The translations under genes were made by a program, and so were the position numbers. From assembly GCA_014904985.1 (NCBI GenBank), contig MU128922.1:196249-260248 (forward strand): a DNA stretch of 64,000 nucleotides. Reading direction: 5' to 3'. The notes under the pieces were generated by a model, which saw nothing but the letters and a program-made list of their open reading frames with translations, was not told where the DNA came from and did no database searches. Shown here piece after piece: positions 23,718-34,717 of the stretch. Each line of letters begins with the position of its first letter. Position 1 is the first letter of the stretch. This stretch comes from Hydnum rufescens UP504. Its lineage: Eukaryota; Basidiomycota; Agaricomycetes; Cantharellales; Hydnaceae.

Positions 23718-24041
23718 TTGAATTCAATGGATCAAATTCCTCTCTCATGTCAGGACTTTCAAACATTGGGAGAAACTGAAATCGGCCTTGGAACATTTGT
23801 AACCAACTGCGACTCACACTACCTAGCACTACATGTAGGAGAATTCAGCATATTCTATCCCAACATTGAAAATGACACCAATCACTTCTATTATGCCTAC
23901 TTAAGCCAAATCCAAATCAGGGACTTCAGTTCAGATGGTCACCTTCTCATTCAAATCCACCTCATCCTCATAGTATTTGGCGAAATGGATGACGAGTGCC
24001 CAGACCCATACTTCACCCACACAATCCCCATCACCATTTGA
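23718..24041 (+). CDS. Accessory ORF b (copy 1), 107 aa, unknown function
   Basis: Intact 107-codon ORF, conserved at 46488-46808 in the other copy. Key words: EIGLGTFVTN, YLALHVGEFSIFYPNIEN, HFYYAYLSQIQIRDFSSDGH, IHLILIVFGEMDDECPDPYF. Alternating hydrophobic residues suggest a beta-rich fold (inference). Relatives by eye: ORF a in the same region, the ORF at 30946, and the fragment at 56098. I do not recognise the family. Confidence 0.6.
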   Translation: MNSMDQIPLSCQDFQTLGETEIGLGTFVTNCDSHYLALHVGEFSIFYPNIENDTNHFYYAYLSQIQIRDFSSDGHLLIQIHLILIVFGEMDDECPDPYFTHTIPITI

Positions 24042-24250
24042 TCCTTTACGAAATAAAACACTGCCTCTGCCTGCACCCTGATGACATTGACAGCGAAATA
24101 TGAATGGAAGTGACCCTGCCAATCAATGAAGGAATCTGAACCCATGGAAAGCCTAAGCAAAATTAAATGGACACATGATCAATTGGTCTACGGATGCAAA
24201 AGTGACATAAAAGCAAATCGAACAACTATCCTCAAGGCACAAATCAAAAA

Positions 24251-24773
24251 GTGTTCACCATGCCATTGGAACTTCACACAATTATATATCAGCAATTCGA
24301 TTACCCATACCCTGAACCATTCACCCATCTCAAACCTCACACAATTATCCGCTATTATCCAAATCCCCAAGTCGCATTTGATGGTGTTATAAAGACAAAA
24401 AGAGTCAACTGGACAACATACAAGTTCAGAGAACTGCATAACAATTGACCCTCAATACGCCATGATCTCAAAATCAAATTTGCTCTTCTCCTCCACGTTC
24501 CAGAAAACATGACTGTGCCCCATCGAACCTTCTCCATGGATGCTCTTGACCTCCACCCTAACAATATCATCCAAAGTGGGTATTCACTTAAGAATCCTAG
24601 GACAATACAAAGGAAAAACTATTAAAAACACGGATATTAAAGACCCTTACCCAACAATAAGTGACTTCTATCACCAAATTCAAAGCATAAACTCACAGGA
24701 AATCTCGCTTTGGTTTGAAGGATGGAAATGGTGGTTCTACACAAGGAGGCATGATCAGATCTCAATCGTATAA
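24251..24773 (+). pseudogene. Accessory ORF c (copy 1), frameshifted
   Basis: Starts MPLELHTIIYQQFDYPYPEP, continues PHTIIRYYPNPQVAFDGVIK, then LHVPENMTVPHRTFSMDALD. After about 24590 the frame shifts to KDPYPTISDFYHQIQ and SLWFEGWKWWFYTRRHDQIS and stops at 24771-24773. Copy 2 at 47031 shows the same two-frame layout, so a short intron or a shared ancestral indel near 24590 is possible. The stop is 56 bp before the LTR. Function unknown. Confidence 0.5.
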
Positions 24774-24829
24774 CTGTGGAAAAAGGCAAATGACATTGCA
24801 AGGGGCTGCAATTAAAAGTGTTCACCATC

Positions 24830-26475
24830 TGTGGAAGATAAAAACATCCAGTATCAGAAAACGTGAAATCACACCACTCCTAGCCTTTGGACAATCACAT
24901 GACTAATTACGAAATTAATTATGGCTATGTGTGGAAACCAAATTCATTCTATAACTCCGTCAGTTTTGATTGGAGAGGTACACCCATATAATGCTTAGAA
25001 AGCTACGATTCACATCTTTCGAACGGTACCAAACACAAGTTGAATGGACCAAAACTGCACTCCAGGCCAATTTTACTATCAAAATATGGGATTTCCAGTA
25101 AAAAACGAATTTCTCTGTCAGTTCGCATTCAATCCTCTCGGAACAACCGCACCTAGAAAGATATAACAAATCCGCATCCGACAGCACTGAGCACGTGAAG
25201 AACAGATCAAAACTGAACTCTACAGAATGGTATTACTATCAGAATCAACACCCATCAGTAAAAAATGAATTTCTCTGTCAGTTTACATCCAATCTGCTTA
25301 GAACCACTGCACCCAGAAAGCTGTTAAAAATCCGCATCGAATGGTACCAAGAACGTCTATTACGGATGCAAACTGCTGTTTCTGCATCGAATCCCATCCC
25401 ATGCACTTGTCCCCATTATCAACCAGCAACAAAACACCTTAACCATTGGACTATGCCCATATTAATCTCCAAAACCCAGAGATATCCTTTCATTTTGCCT
25501 CCAGAATGCTGCACATGGTCAGTGACCTCATGCTCCAAGCATTCCACATGCTCAGCAAATTGGTGACATCACCCCTCCTCATGATTCCTTTTGTTCTCTT
25601 TATGAATGACATCACTATGACATCACCTCCTCATGATTCCTTTTGTTCTCCTTATGCATGACTCAGCTATGACTGCATTATGACATCATTTTCTTATTTT
25701 TCTTTTGGTCTCACCTATGACTCACATATGACTCACCCATGAGGGAGTCATATTTCTTAAACACAGCCACCTTCAGAAAGGTATAAAAGCTGGTAGATTT
25801 CCTGTATCCCCCCACAATCATCTCCTCTCTGGAAATCATCACTGTCAACCACTGTCAACTTTTCTGCTTGCCTCTAAAGAACAGTCTATCTATAAGCCAT
25901 CTGGAGCTAAGTCATCTTCAAGGTTGTTGAGACAAAGCCACTGGTAGCCCTCTACATGAATCACTAAAGCCAAGGATAGTTGCAGGACCTAAGGTTAGAG
26001 TTGCTGGACATCCAAGGAAAAGTAAGCATAACAAAATACAAATCAGGTTTTGAAGAAAGGAAGAAAGACACTAACAAGACTAACCAAGCACTGACCAGTC
26101 TGTAGACCACAGATATCCGCATTTTGACCAGGAGAACGTAAACAAGAATACACAAATATCAGTAAATGAACCAACACAACACAAATGATGTATAAGCCTT
26201 TCTATAATCATCCCCTATGTATAAGCCTTTCCATAAGCATCCCACACGATGTATAAGCCTTCCTACAAGCATCCCAGATGATATATCATTGACTACAGCT
26301 AGTCCATATCCCTTCCTATTCTCCACTGAACACCATACACATCTTGCAGAGTGTGATCAACCATTGAAGCAAACCAACCCAACAAATAACAACAGAAATA
26401 CAGTCTCCCATCTACACACTGGCTGAACCAGATTTTGATTTGACAGTCATCAGAGCTCCCAACCCTTCTTCTATA
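24830..26475 (+). repeat. 3' LTR of a family C element (copy 1)
   Basis: About 1646 bp, starting TGTGGAAGATAAAAAC after TTCACCATC and ending CCCTTCTTCTATA. TATA box at 25782-25788. Three tandem modules (about 24955-25350) and a short array of the roughly 30-bp unit at about 26185-26285. Its right end joins the middle of a family C gag in opposite orientation, which points to insertion into another element. Confidence 0.88.
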
Positions 26476-28100
26476 ATGGGCAGGTTTCTCTGCGGCAGGT
26501 TCATTCAGAACTGAGGAGGGCAGTATTCCAGGTGGATATCTTGGTCATGGAGGGTTTTCTGGAGCTGGTTGCACTGGTTCTAGGTTCATTGGTTTGGTAA
26601 TGAGTCTGGCTGGTTAACAGGAGGTTTGTCTTGTGTTGGGCCACATGGAGGCACATCAACATACATTCAATTTTTAGGACGTTGATTGGTTCTATCTCCC
26701 ATTGGGTTATGACAATAATTGGGTTTGTTTGTCTTGGCAGCTGGTGCAGATATAAAGGGGCCAGCTGCTATTACATATGAGTGTGTTGTGAAGGGAGAGC
26801 ATCCATTTTTGTCGACAATACTGATTGCTCCAGTGGTTCATTGATGAGAAGATTCCTCTCTAATCTGTTTGATGTCATCCATGATGGCTTGTTTGATTCC
26901 TCCTTTTCCTGCTATTCCTCATGGTAATTGGGTGTCATCCATCTTCAAAAGCCTTCCTTCAATCGAGTACTTGATGATGCCTTGTCGAACCATAGCCTGA
27001 GTGTCTGGGCAGTTCTTCATTCCAATGTTATGTGCTCCAGTCTTGTCACTGAACCAACAGAGAGTTGCACCAGCAGACATGTTGGGACCTTGGGTACAAT
27101 TAGGTCCAAGTGGTTGGTTGTTTGGATAGGTAGCTGGACTTCCTTGTATCCGCATTTCTGGATGGGTGGGTTGCATATAAGGACTAGGAGCTTGCCCATT
27201 CTGCTGTGACTGTGCCATGTAGATTTTCATTTCATTGAAGGATTGTGTGAGGTCACTGATTTGTTCTGTCACATTGCGAAGTGATGGGATGACTATAGGC
27301 TTCAATTTGGTGGAGACCTTTTTAATGGAGGAAGGTGATATGGTCACTGGTTCTTCTTCACTTTCGCTATCAGAGCTGCTGTCTTCCTCTGCACTTTCTG
27401 AGGCTTCTGATTTGTCTGAGGAGTCGCTATATCTGCTGCGCGATTTGTAATAACTGATCCTGGGTTTAGACTTCTTTGCCTTTGTTGTGGTTTGTGGTCT
27501 ATCCTTGTTGAGATGTCTGAAGTTGTAATAGAGATCCTCTTTGAGTATGGTCTTCATAGTGTCATAGGCTGTTGTGCAGTCCAAAGGTTTTGTGTCATTG
27601 AATCCTGGGACATAGCGAAACAATGGGAGTATGATCTTCTGGAGATGTCATGGAATCCCTTGCCAGAAAAGGTCATCTCAGTCTCGCTCAGCTAGGAGTT
27701 TCTTTTCATCAAGACACTGCACTTGAGTGATAAATTCGTGATAGTATTAGTCCAGGTCTGCCTTGTTGACAATTGTTCTCTTCTGTTGGCAGAAGTCTGC
27801 TAGTCATTCTCAAGTGTATCATTGTCACCTGGCTGTCTGTCCATAAAGTTTCCTGAGATGAGTAGCCAGGGCTTCAAAGGTTGTTGAGTTCTTAACTTCT
27901 GGGAGATTCTTGAGAAGTTCAGCTTCTTTGTTGCTGCAAAATAGTATAATGTTCTTGCACTTCTTGTGGTCATTGTAGAGGGCATCATCACAGCAAGCTT
28001 CATAGTCAAGGAGGAAGTTGTCAAGATGTTTTCCCTTAAAATGTGGAGCATCTCTACCTGTAGGCCATGGCATAGCTTGTGGATTTGCTACTCTGGCCAT
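26476..28100 (-). pseudogene. Family C gag of a second, antisense element
   Basis: Minus-strand gag from the ATG at 28100 (MARVANPQAMPWPTGRDAPH), matching the full copy at 34818-36440. It contains the Ser/Glu-rich linker and the knuckle-like CWFSDKTGAHNIGMKNC, in which the second Cys of the family (CWFC) has become Ser. A TGA at 27825-27827 lies at the same codon as the TGA at 35091-35093 in the full copy. The frame breaks again further on, and the gag ends abruptly at the LTR of the inserted element. Confidence 0.85.
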
Positions 28101-28180
28101 TGTTTCTGAGTCTGTGGATGTTGTCATGTTGTTGGTGTGGAATGTCTTTGGAGGTGAAAGGTTTATCGAAGTGAGAGTTA

Positions 28181-28198
28181 CCCCTGTAAGGACCACCA
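28181..28198 (-). other. Primer-binding site, antisense family C element
   Basis: Minus-strand TGGTGGTCCTTACAGGGG, two bases from the LTR edge at 28201. Identical to the family A site. Confidence 0.75.
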
Positions 28199-28200
28199 GT

Positions 28201-29938
28201 TATAGAAGAAGGGTTGGGAGCTCCGATGACTGTCAAATCAAAATCTGGTTCAGCCAGTGTGTAGATGGGAGACTGTATTTCTGTTGTTATTCATTGGGTT
28301 GGTTCGCTTCAATGGTTGATCACACTCTGCAAGATGTGTATGGTGTTCAGTGGAGAATAGGAAGGGATATGGACTAGCTGTAGTCAATGATATATCATCT
28401 GGGATGCTTATGGAAAGGCTTATACATAGGGGATGCTTGTAGGAAGGCTTATACGTTGTGTGGGATGCTTATGGAAAGGCTTATATGTCTGGGATGCTTG
28501 TGGAAAGGCTTATACATTGTGTAGGATGCTTATGGAAAGGCTTATACATAGGGGATGCTTGTGGAAAGGCTTATACATTGTTTGTGTTGCATTGGTTCAT
28601 TTACTGATATTTGTGTATTCTTGTTTACGTTCTCCTGGTCAAAATGCGGATATCTGTGGTCTACAGACTGGTCAGTGCTTGGTTAGTCTTGTTAGTGTCT
28701 TTCTTCCTTTCTTCAAAACCTGATTTGTATTTTGTTATGCTTACTTTTCCTTGGATGTCCAGCAACTCTAACCTTAGGTCCTGCAACTATCCTTGGCTTT
28801 AGTGATTCATGTAGAGGGCTACCAGTGGCTTTGTCTCAACAACCTTGAAGATGACTTAGCTCCAGATGGCTTATAGATAGACTGTTCTTTAGAGGCAAGC
28901 AGAAAAGTTGACAGTGGTTGACAGTGATGATTTCCAGAGAGGAGATGATTGTGGGGGGATACAGGAAATCTACCAGCTTTTATACCTTTCTGAAGGTGGC
29001 TGTGTTTAAGAAATATGACTCCCTCATGGGTGAGTCATATGTGAGTCATAGGTGAGACCAAAAGAAAAATAAGAAAATGATGTCATAATGCAGTCATAGC
29101 TGAGTCATGCATAAGGAGAACAAAAGGAATCATGAGGAGGTGATGTCATAGTGATGTCATTCATAAAGAGAACAAAAGGAATCATGAGGAGGGGTGATGT
29201 CACCAATTTGCTGAGCATGTGGAATGCTTGGAGCATGAGGTCACTGACCATGTGCAGCATTCTGGAGGCAAAATGAAAGGATATCTCTGGGTTTTGGAGA
29301 TTAATATGGGCATAGTCCAATGGTTAAGGTGTTTTGTTGTTGGTTGATAATGGGGACAAGTGCATGGGATGGGATTCAATGCAGAAACAGCAGTTTGCAT
29401 CTGTAATAGACGTTCTTGGTACCATTCGATGCGGATTTTTAACAGCTTTCTGGGCACGGTGGTTCCGAGCAGATCGGATGCGAACTGACAGAGAAATTCG
29501 TAAAATACTGATGGGTGTTGATTTTGATAGTAATATCGTTCTGTAGAGTTCATTTTTGATCTGTTCTTCATGCGCTCAGTACTGTTGGATGTGGATTTTT
29601 TATATCTTTCCACGCGCGGTCGTTCCGAGAGGATTTAATGCGAACTGATGGAGAAATTCATTTTTTACTGGAAATCCCGGAGTTTCATAGTAAAATTGGC
29701 CTGGAGAGTGCAGTTTTGGTCCGTTCAACTTGTGTTTGGTACCATTCGAAAGGTGTGAATTGTAGCTTTCTAAGCGTTATATGGGCGTACTTCTCCAATC
29801 AAAACTGATGGAGTTATAGAACAAATTCGATTTCTGTGCATAGCTGTAATTAATTTTGTAATTGGTCATGTGATCATCCAAAGGCTGGGAGTGGTGTGAT
29901 TTCACATTTTCTGATACTGGATGTTTTTATCTTCCACA
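28201..29938 (-). repeat. 5' LTR of the antisense family C element (1738 bp)
   Basis: Inverted relative to 24830-26475; the plus strand shows TATAGAAGAAGGG first and CTTCCACA last. It is about 90 bp longer than the other copies because the internal tandem array at about 28400-28590 has more units. Its outer end borders the minisatellite at 29939. Confidence 0.9.
28400..28590. repeat. Variable tandem array inside family C LTR
   Basis: Units of about 28-36 bp of the form GGGATGCTT(A/G)TGGAAAGG followed by CTTATAC and a variable tail. About 6 units here, 3-4 in the LTRs at 10620-10735, 26185-26285, 34400-34520 and 44650-44740. Copy-number variation accounts for much of the LTR length difference. 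Confidence 0.8.
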
Positions 29939-30560
29939 CTGTGCTCTTTCCTTTGAGTTCCCACACCCTTTATCAAGTCCATGCTCTTTCTCTTGAGTCC
30001 TGTGCTTTCTTTTGAGTCCCCCACACCTTCTCTCAAGTCTCAACTCTTCCTCTCAAGGTCCCACACTTTCTCTCGAGGTCCCACACTTTCTCTCAAGTCC
30101 CATGCTTTCTCTCGAGTCCTGTGCTTTCTTTCGAGTCCCCCACACCTTCTCTCGAGTCTCAACTCTTCCTTTCAAGTTCCCATGCTTTCTCTTGAGTCTC
30201 AACTCTTCCTCTTGAGGTCCCACACTTTATCTTGAGTCCCACACTTTCTCTTGAGTCCTGCACTTTCTCTTGAGTCCTGTGCTTTCTTTCAAGTCTCAAC
30301 TCTTCCTTTCGAGTTCCTGCGCCTCCTCTCAAGTCCCTCATGACTTCATTCAAGTCTCCTCTTGACTCTTGCGACTTCATTCAAGCTCCTCTCAACTCTT
30401 GCAACTTCATTCAAGCTCTTCTCGACTCTCACGACTCCATTCAAGCCTCTCTCAATTCCCATGACTTGTTTAGGCCACCCTCAATTCCCATGACTTTATT
30501 CAAGTCCCCCTTGATTCCAGCAACTTTATTTGAGTCTCCCTCGATTTCTCAACCTCCCTC
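29939..30560. repeat. Pyrimidine-rich minisatellite
   Basis: Two tandem regions. From 29939 to about 30320 the unit is about 20 bp (CCCACACTTTCTCTCGAGTC-like, often with CTCGAG). From about 30330 to 30560 the unit is about 33 bp (GACTTCATTCAAGCTCCTCT-like). The ORFs at 29981 and 30340 are translations of these repeats and are not called as genes. Confidence 0.8.
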
Positions 30561-30945
30561 AAGTCTATCACCCTCCCCTTCTGTCTCCCCTTACCACCTT
30601 CTGTCAAACCAGTTTAAAAACTTGAATTACAACTGTTCATACATGACTTAGTAAAATAAAGTACCTTTAAAAAAAATAAAAATAAAAATGCAATGAACAA
30701 AAGCCGAAAAGCCAACAAGCAAAATCAAAGCACAAAATCAAAGTACCACCCTAGAATCCCTAAGCCCATACCCTAGAATCCCTAAATAAGGAAACTCTTA
30801 AAAAAATCAGTCAAATTAAGGACTCAGAGAGGTATAAAAAACAAAGGAAAATGGCCATAGCCAGACATACCTTGAATCCCACACTACTCATAAGCCAAGA
30901 ACAAATATTGATAAGCAGATTCTAAATCCTTTCCCAATTAGGCAA
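30561..30945. other. A-rich non-coding stretch
   Basis: It contains AAAATAAAAATAAAAATG-like runs and short repeats (CCCTAGAATCCCTAA twice near 30750-30785). The A-rich character before an ORF resembles the leader of the family C accessory region (22680-22960), but I see no clear alignment. No gene seen. Confidence 0.4.
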
Positions 30946-31128
30946 ATGTCCAATGAATTGAATCTGCTTGAAGTTCCTCATGCAGTTCACATCAACATGG
31001 GCATGTATACAACCAATCAAAATTCGCCCTGCCTTTCTATTCGACTAGGCAATTTTGGCATGGTTTTCCCAGACAAAAATGATCCCACAGTTTACTTCTT
31101 CACCCTAGGCTATTGCACAGGGTTTTGA
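30946..31128 (+). pseudogene. Fragment related to accessory ORF b
   Basis: 60 codons starting MSNELNLLEVPHAVHINMGM, with LSIRLGNFGMVFPDKND and VYFFTLGYC. This matches the spacing of ORF b (LALHVGEFSIFYPNIEN, HFYYAYL). The frame stops at 31128, followed by about 150 bp with GGGTTTTGAAACCC-like short palindromes that may be a small insertion. A possible continuation near 31300-31400 is too weak to call. A diverged relative of the family C accessory genes. Confidence 0.45.
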
Positions 31129-31428
31129 AACCCATGGGTTTTGACCCCACAGGGGAAATCCCCATGGGGCAGGAGTACCAATGTGGACCCTTGGCTAAAA
31201 CCTGCCAAGAACCCACCAGCCCCAGGGATATAGAGACGGGTTTGAGATTTGAACCTGCCTCAATTATACTGGGGCTTTCAGAGTTTCAGTTCCATGAACC
31301 TGAGTATAGCCTGTATAGGCACTCAGTGTTTGAAATGAATTTCCATTTCCCAGACAGCCAGGCTTTCAATTTAAATTTCTGCCTTCCACTTTCCACTCTC
31401 ATGACCTGTGTTACTTCCTCTTTCCACT

Positions 31429-31839
31429 ATGGCAAAAATGGCTTCTAATCAAAAGCCATCCTCCTACCATACCACAACTCCAACTCTAGGCAGCTCTGAA
31501 TCTGATTCTGTCATAAAAGTTGGCACCAAGCAGAAGCACCAACAATTCAAAAAGGCTGACAAGCTCAAAAATGATGCTGATCACTCAAAGAAATCAAAAA
31601 TGAAGCTGTCACAGCAAGTCAAGACTATTGCTACTATCCCACAAAACACTCTCATTCTTGACAAAAGCAAGAGCAGCTCTGTCTTGCTGGAGGAAGTCGA
31701 AGATGACAGTGATGTGCCTTCTCAGACTCTCTCTTCATCTTCAGACTCTGAGGTCAATGCTAGAAACAACAAGCAGAATGTCAGGGCCATGCTGCGACGA
31801 GAGCACCAAACAAATATAAACACAGATAACTCCGACTAA
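31429..31839 (+). pseudogene. Unknown Lys/Ser-rich protein fragment, truncated by a family E LTR
   Basis: From the ATG at 31429 (MAKMASNQKPSSYHTTTPTL) the frame is open through a basic part (KVGTKQKHQQFKKADKLKND) and an acidic/Ser part (VLLEEVEDDSDVPSQTLSSS) into the E LTR at 31779, whose first 61 bases supply the last residues. It is low complexity with no recognisable domain. Probably the 5' end of a host or element gene interrupted by the LTR. Confidence 0.45.
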
Positions 31840-32401
31840 ATCCAGTGTAAGTCTGGCTAAGTCTGGGAGAATCCGGGCAAGAACAAGATAATGAGGATGG
31901 GATGGAGAGGCAGTCCAGCAGCCCAGAAGGGACTAGGTGGAAATGAGCACAGTGGTCCTTAAGCTCACAGAGTCAACTGGAAGGTACTCAGACTGTAGTC
32001 TGGAGTAGAAGCGGAAATCCTGAGATTAACATTAAGGGAATAGGTACAGTGAGGCTAACCTGTAGTCCGGAGTAGAAGTGGAAATCCTGAGAGACCAAAG
32101 CTGAGTCTCTGGATGTTGCCCCAGACTACTTATACATAGTTCCTATACTACGGGGGTTGATCGCTTAATGAGAGGTGGTTACAGGGGGGCAGGCACAAGA
32201 GGGGAGCAGGCAGGGACAGGAAAGTGGAGGGGACAGGGACAGGGCCAGGGGTAAGTGTGTGGGAACTGGAAGTAAAGGAAATGAGGAAATGAAGGGGAAA
32301 TGAAATGGAGATGGGGACAAATTGGAAACAGGCTGGAACCAAAACCAGAAACAAACCAGAAACAAATCCGGAATTAACCAGGAAACAGATGAACTCTGAC
32401 A
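31779..32401 (-). repeat. 3' LTR of a second family E element
   Basis: 623 bp, TGTCAGGGCC at the left and CTCTGACA at the right in plus view. The minus-strand polypurine tract AAGAGGGGGGTAA at 32402-32414 precedes it, so it is a 3' LTR in minus orientation. It carries the TATA context CTTATACATAG (minus strand). Similar over its length to the solo LTR at 7017-7595. Confidence 0.88.
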
Positions 32402-32470
32402 TTACCCCCCTCTTAAGCCCGATCATCCTGAGCAGGCTGGAAGGATCGATCTGCGGAAACATCCGGAGTT
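32402..32470 (-). pseudogene. Stub of the family E coding 3' end
   Basis: The minus-strand tail PDVSADRSFQPAQDDRA followed by a stop and the polypurine tract parallels the chromovirus end PANQDDRP at about 6910-6990. The rest of the element is missing: at about 32470 the sequence passes into a plus-strand gene. Confidence 0.6.
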
Positions 32471-32473
32471 CTC

Positions 32474-33047
32474 GTGCCACATAACATGTCAGGCAATAAT
32501 CGTTCTCCATTCGAAGAAGCTCGTCTCCACTGTGAAGAGGCTGTGCAGGTGTTGAGGGAGGCACAGGAGGAGGAGGCCAGGCTTGCGGAGGAGGAGCGGA
32601 AGAAGGAGGAGGCGAAGCGGAAGGCGGCTGAGGTGGCACGTCGTAAGGCAGCTGCGGAGGCCAAGGCCACTGCAGAGGCCAAGGCTGCCATGGAGGCTAA
32701 GGCTACTGCGGAGGCTACTGCCAGAAGGGTCTGCGAGGACTCTGCAAACCAGCCATGAGTCCGTGTCTTGGTGAAGTTCTGCTTACTTGGTAACAACATC
32801 CTCCAGGTCTACCGTGTGCGTCCACTGTGTTCAGCACCAGATCCCTTGTGTCCCCCAGGACAAGCCAGGAGCATGGGCATGCCAGCCGTGCTTCATGGCA
32901 AAGGTTCGATGCATGCTGGGCAATGAAGGGCATCCGGAGCTGAGCCATCGATGGGTCGGGCCATGCTCATGCTCCTGCAGCGGACGTCCAGCTCCAACTG
33001 GTGGTAGCCATGGAGGAAAGCACACTTGTGCACAAACAGTTGGCTGA
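32474..33047 (+). pseudogene. Coiled-coil plus Zn2Cys6-type protein, 3' truncated
   Basis: Exon 1 (32474-32758) starts MSGNNRSPFEEARLHCEEAV and is a strong Ala/Glu/Lys/Arg-rich coiled coil. After a probable intron ending ATCCTCCAG near 32806, a second exon encodes VCVHCVQHQIPC...ACQPCFMAKVRC (32817-32910), with spacing CX2CX6CX10CX2CX6C, which fits a fungal Zn2Cys6 binuclear cluster. Such clusters usually bind DNA, often in transcription factors. The gene is cut by the family C LTR at 33070. The minus-strand ORF 32413-32799 is its antisense. Confidence 0.6.
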
Positions 33048-33069
33048 GGCGTTGGAGAAGCAGGCCTGG

Positions 33070-34715
33070 TGTGGAAGATAAAAACATCCAGTATCAGAAA
33101 ATGTGAAATTACACTACTTCCAGCCATTGGATGATCACATGACCAATTATAAAATTAATTACAGCTACACGCAGAAATCAAATTCGTTCTATAACTCCAT
33201 CAGTTTTGATTGGAAAAGTGTGCCCACATAACGCTTAGAAAGCTATGATTCACACCTTTCAAATGGTACCAAACACAAGTCAAACGGACCAAAACTGCAC
33301 TCTCCAGGCCAATTTTACTACAAAATCCGGATTTCAGTAAAAAATGAATTTCTCTGTCAGTTCGTATTCAATCCTCTCGGAACAACCGCGCTTAGAAAGA
33401 TATAAGAAATCCGCATCCAACGGTACTGAGCACGTGAAGAACAGATCAAAACTGAACTCTACAGAATGATATTACTATCAGAATTAACACCCATCAGTAA
33501 AAAATGAATTTCTCCGTCAGTTTACACTGGATCTGCTTGGAACCACCGCGCCCAGAAAGCTGTTAAAAATCCACATCAAATGATACCAAGCACGCCTATT
33601 ACAGATACGAACTGCTGTCTCTGCATCGAATCCCACACCATGCACTTGTTCCTTTTATTGACCAGTAACAAAAACACCTTAACCACTGGACTATGCTCAG
33701 ATTAATCTCCAGAACCCGGAGATGTCCTTAATTTCGCTTCCCATAAGCTCCAAAACACATCACAAGACTAGTGACATCATGCTCCAACTACTCCACAAGC
33801 TCAGCAAATTAGTGACATCATTCCCTTTATGAATCCTTTTGTTCTCTTTATGAATGACATCACTATGACATCACACTCTATGGATGACTCAGCTATGACC
33901 ACATTATGACATCATTTCTTTATTGCTCTTTTGTTCTACTCCACTATGATCTCATAGCTTTATTACCCTTTTGTTCTTGCTCCATGCACAGCCACCTTCA
34001 GATAGGTATATAAGCTAGCAGATTTTCTTGTTCCCCCCCATCTCCTCACTCTGGAAATCAACCACTGTCTAACTACTGTCTACCATTCTGCTTAATATCT
34101 AAAGAACTGTCTATCTAAAGCCATCTGGAGCTAAGTCATCTTCAAGGTTGTTGAGACCAAGCTACTGGAAGCCATCTATGCAAATACTGAAGCCAAGGAT
34201 AGTTGCAGAACCTAAGGTTAGAGTTGCTGGACATCCAAGGAAAAGTAAGCATAATGAAATACGAGTCAGGAAAGAAGATTGAAGCATACTAACCAAACTA
34301 ACCAAGCACTACCATTCTATAGCCCACAGATATCCGCATTTTGACTAGGAGGACATAAACAAGGACACACAAATATCAGTAAATGAACAAACACAACACG
34401 AACACATATAAGCCTTTCCACAAGCATCCCAGACGTATAAGCCTTCCTATAAGCATCCTCCACATATAAGCCTTTCTATAAGCATTCCATACACGTATAA
34501 GCCTTCCTATAAGCATCTACGATATATCATTGACTATTGCTAGTCCATATCACATTCCATTCTCCAATAAACACATACATATCTTGCAGAGAGTGATCAA
34601 CCATTGAAGCGAACCAACCCATTTGAATAAACAGAAACATCAGTCTCCTATCTACACACTGGCTGAACCAGATTTTGATTTGACAGTCATCGGAGCTCCT
34701 AACCCTTCTTCTATA
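33070..34715 (+). repeat. 5' LTR of the long family C element
   Basis: About 1646 bp with the family ends TGTGGAAG and CTTCTATA. It shares with the remnant at 47610-47682 the private run AAATTACACTACTTCC AGCCATTGG, where other copies have AAATCACACCACTCC. That pairs them as the two LTRs of one element. TATATAA at 34007-34013. Confidence 0.92.
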
Positions 34716-34717
34716 AC

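Larger units (their letters stand above)
22440..24829 (+). mobile_element. 3' accessory region of a family C element (copy 1)
   Basis: Aligns along its length with 43580-44454 plus 46023-47609, and both copies run directly into the same family C LTR start. It begins with a CT-rich leader, then AT-rich non-coding sequence with A-rich runs (22680-22960), then three small ORFs (22975, 23718, 24251). Upstream parts of the element are cut off by the family A LTR at 22351. Confidence 0.7.

Noticed and set aside
28400..28590. CRISPR-like array
   Set aside because: Units are contiguous and variable without distinct spacers, lie inside an LTR, and the genome is eukaryotic.
24830..29938. Self-integration product of one family C element
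   Set aside because: Antisense insertion of one element into another explains all junctions with fewer steps; kept only as an alternative.
29981..30651. Ser/Leu-rich ORFs of 84 and 103 aa
   Set aside because: They follow the minisatellite unit and have no conservation beyond it.
31120..31265. Possible tRNA or SINE from the GATTTGAACC-like word and short palindromes
   Set aside because: No acceptor stem or A-box at the right distance; only short palindromes such as GGGTTTTGAAACCC.
32165..32639. Proline-rich ORF on the minus strand
   Set aside because: Spans an LTR and the antisense of the coiled-coil exon; the frame is open by composition only.
32413..32799. Ala-rich 128-aa minus-strand ORF
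   Set aside because: Antisense of the coiled-coil exon; only its last 18 codons are genuine chromovirus sequence.
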